NCBI RefSeq assembly: GCF_000011245.1
Contig: NC_004193.1
Span: 2,706,501 to 2,770,500, forward strand
Source of the DNA: Oceanobacillus iheyensis HTE831
GTDB lineage: Bacteria; Bacillota; Bacilli; Bacillales; Amphibacillaceae
Length of the DNA: 64,000 nucleotides
Reading direction: 5' to 3'
Part shown: one piece after another, positions 62,313 through 64,000 of the stretch
Layout of the letters: every line of letters starts with the position of its first letter
Position numbering within the stretch: position 1 is the first letter of the stretch
Made by a program: the position numbers and the translations under genes
The notes under the pieces: model-generated
Seen by the model: only the letters and a program-made list of their open reading frames with translations
Databases searched by the model: none
Told to the model about the DNA's origin: nothing

Positions 62313-63263
62313 TTACCGCTCTATTCTCTCTATTTCTCCTAGTCGTTCTTGGACATCTTCATAATACGGTAGTCCTTCATTATCACCTGTAATACCAACG
62401 ACCATCGATCCTATTGTATTTCCAAATGTAAGTGTCCGCTCTAAAGACCAGTCATGAAGATAGCCATAAAGAATTCCAGCATTAAATCCATCTCCTGCAC
62501 CTACCGTATCCACGACTTTGCTAGCTTTAACTGGAGCTGCCTTCATCGTTTCACCTTGAGAATACCCTACTGAACCGTTTTCACCTTGCTTAATCGCTAC
62601 ATACGGGATTCCTAATTCTTTACACGTTTCGATAATGTCTACTGGATCCCGTTTTCCAATAATAATGTCCATTTCCTCATCACCAGCTAGTAGAATATCA
62701 ACATCTGGCAGTATTTCTAACAATACCTTACGCGCTTGCTCCTTCGACCACATTTTTAAGCGAATATTTGGGTCAAAGGATATTTTAACTCCATGCTTCT
62801 TTGCTAAATGTATTGCCTGCTTCCATACTTTTAATGCTCCCTCTCCAATAGCAGGGAATATTCCAGTTAGGTGAAGAATTTTTGCATTTTTAAAGTACGA
62901 TTCATTTAGAACATCCGGTGTCATGGATAACGTAGGCGATTTATCACGATAATAAAATGTTCTTACACTACCGTCTTCCATAATTTCTTTAAAATTAATT
63001 GATGTCGGATAATGATCAATAAAATCTATTTCTGATGCATCAATGCCTTCCCCTCTTACAAAATTACGAATAGATTTCCCAAATTCATCATTACCAAGCC
63101 TGGTTATATAACCAGTATCCAGGCCTAATCGAGCGCATCCGATCGCCAAGTTCAACTCTGCTCCACCAATTGTCTTATGAAATCCATTTACAAATTTCAT
63201 CGGTCCAGTAGATGCTGGGTTAAATACTACCATTGCCTCTCCTAACGTTATAATATCTTTCAT
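62313..63263 (-). CDS. PfkB family sugar kinase (2-keto-3-deoxygluconate kinase-like)
   Basis: About 316 residues. Ribokinase/PfkB fold: ITLGEAMVVFNP, GGAELNLAIGCARLGLD, FDPNIRLKMWS, KQGENGSVGY and the C-terminal DTVGAGDGFNAGILYGYL with the catalytic Asp. The GxxE start and overall pattern fit KdgK-like kinases. ATG 63263 with GGAGGGG. It lies 22 bases after rpiA and 15 bases before the HPS-like gene. Substrate not determinable. Confidence 0.9.
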   Translation of the reverse strand: MKDIITLGEAMVVFNPASTGPMKFVNGFHKTIGGAELNLAIGCARLGLDTGYITRLGNDEFGKSIRNFVRGEGIDASEIDFIDHYPTSINFKEIMEDGSVRTFYYRDKSPTLSMTPDVLNESYFKNAKILHLTGIFPAIGEGALKVWKQAIHLAKKHGVKISFDPNIRLKMWSKEQARKVLLEILPDVDILLAGDEEMDIIIGKRDPVDIIETCKELGIPYVAIKQGENGSVGYSQGETMKAAPVKASKVVDTVGAGDGFNAGILYGYLHDWSLERTLTFGNTIGSMVVGITGDNEGLPYYEDVQERLGEIERIER

Positions 63264-63285
63264 ATAGACCCCTCCCAATTAACTT

Positions 63286-63960
63286 TTATTTTTCCAATAT
63301 GGATAACTCACCGTTATCTGCAACAATTGCTTTATCTACCATATTTATAAAAATCCCAGTTTCGATTACACCTACAATTTGTTTTAATGATCGATGTAAT
63401 GCTTCTGCATCATCGATTTCTTTAAAATCACAATCAATAATATAGTTCTGATTGTCCGAGACAAAAATGTCTTCTTCCACCATCCGCAAATTGGTCTGAC
63501 ATCCAAATTGTTGCAGCCTTTGTTCGGTAGCCTGCCATCCAAATGGTACTACTTCAACTGGTACTGGGAACGATCCTAGCTTCTTTATTTTCTTTTTACC
63601 ACTAGCAATTACGATAAAGGTTTCAGCAACCAAATCGATCATTTTTTCTCTTACTAGTGAGCCGCCCCCACCTTTAACTAAATACAGCTGGTCATCGATC
63701 TCATCTGTTCCGTCAATTGCAATATCAACGTTTTGATAAGTAGCAAAAGTAGTTAAAGGGATTCCAAGCTCCGTTGCTAATCGCTCTGATTTTTTCGACG
63801 CAGGTATCCCTACTACTTGTAATCTCTCTTTTCTCATTCTAGCTGCTAAACAATAGAGAAATTCATTTACGGTTGATCCAGAACCAATTCCAATAACCAT
63901 ACCATCTTTGATATACCTTACCGCTTCTTGTGCTGCAATTTGTTTATCACTGTATTCCAC
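63286..63960 (-). CDS. rpiA: Ribose-5-phosphate isomerase A
   Basis: 224 residues. IGIGSGSTVNEFLYCLA, DIAIDGTDEIDDQLYLVKGGGGSLVREKMID with the catalytic Asp, Lys and Glu, and the C-terminal VIETGIFINMVDKAIVADNGEL. It interconverts ribose 5-phosphate and ribulose 5-phosphate. The start is GTG 63960 with AAGGA 9 bases upstream, only 40 bases from the window end; the promoter is probably outside. First gene seen of the sugar cluster. Confidence 0.95.
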   Translation of the reverse strand: MEYSDKQIAAQEAVRYIKDGMVIGIGSGSTVNEFLYCLAARMRKERLQVVGIPASKKSERLATELGIPLTTFATYQNVDIAIDGTDEIDDQLYLVKGGGGSLVREKMIDLVAETFIVIASGKKKIKKLGSFPVPVEVVPFGWQATEQRLQQFGCQTNLRMVEEDIFVSDNQNYIIDCDFKEIDDAEALHRSLKQIVGVIETGIFINMVDKAIVADNGELSILEK

Positions 63961-64000
63961 TATAATCGTTCCTTTCTACTAATTAGAATAAGCTAGGATT

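Overview
The window is low-GC DNA from a spore-forming member of the Bacillaceae. It carries prkA, yhbH and spoVR sporulation genes, pdxST with a divergent pdxR, xpaC-yaaN, a ycsG-pxpBAC cluster, a bacterial NO synthase and coaW. The gene set and repeat types would fit Oceanobacillus or a close halotolerant relative. That placement comes from gene recognition, not from a search.

1-2650: the 5' part of metY (O-acetylhomoserine sulfhydrylase, cut by the window edge). A complete 1,366-bp ISL3-type insertion sequence, with imperfect terminal inverted repeats and an 8-bp target duplication, separates it from its own promoter, SAM-I riboswitch and terminator. 2330-8716: a small secreted protein, an M19 dipeptidase, an acyl-CoA synthetase, an Era-like GTPase, a GNAT acetyltransferase and SpoVR. 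8747-16158: yhbH and prkA, which are usually neighbours, are separated here by a persulfide/sulfane-sulfur island (CstR-type regulator, DsrE-like, TusA-rhodanese, rhodanese-MBL, TusA, TauE). Four near-identical ATACCC...GGTAT palindromes lie in the island. prkA, yhbH and spoVR each carry a similar sigma-E-like promoter.

16375-28074: a HesB-like protein with a natural His5 tail, a lipoprotein, an MFS transporter, a HAD phosphatase and a large catalase. Next is an apparent surface module: ECF sigma factor, RskA-type anti-sigma, a duplicated His-rich wall-anchored protein and its own lipoprotein-type class F sortase. The sigma gene and the surface gene share a promoter motif. A 52-bp tandem repeat, an aldo/keto reductase and an MBL hydrolase follow.

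28381-38838: one long minus-strand catabolic cluster under a TetR-type regulator: SDR (HSD10-like), thiolase, CaiB/alpha-methylacyl-CoA racemase-like, two acyl-CoA ligases, a nitronate monooxygenase-like flavoprotein, enoyl-CoA hydratase and acyl-CoA dehydrogenase. The set suggests breakdown of methyl-branched acyl-CoAs. A MITE-like element sits inside it.

38995-64000: an orphan membrane transporter, the 5-oxoprolinase genes pxpABC with an NRAMP-like transporter, yaaN-xpaC, coaW, a secreted MBL-HhH protein with DUF3006, a CsbD-type protein with a sigma-B-like promoter, pdxST/pdxR, a BI-1 membrane protein, an alanine symporter, NO synthase with a second M19 dipeptidase, purU, an Hsp20, a YppG-like protein, and a sugar cluster (rpiA, PfkB kinase, an internally shortened hexulose-phosphate synthase-like protein, Gfo/Idh oxidoreductase). 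At least five families of dispersed intergenic repeats occupy most of the larger gaps. No tRNA, rRNA, CRISPR array or prophage was seen.
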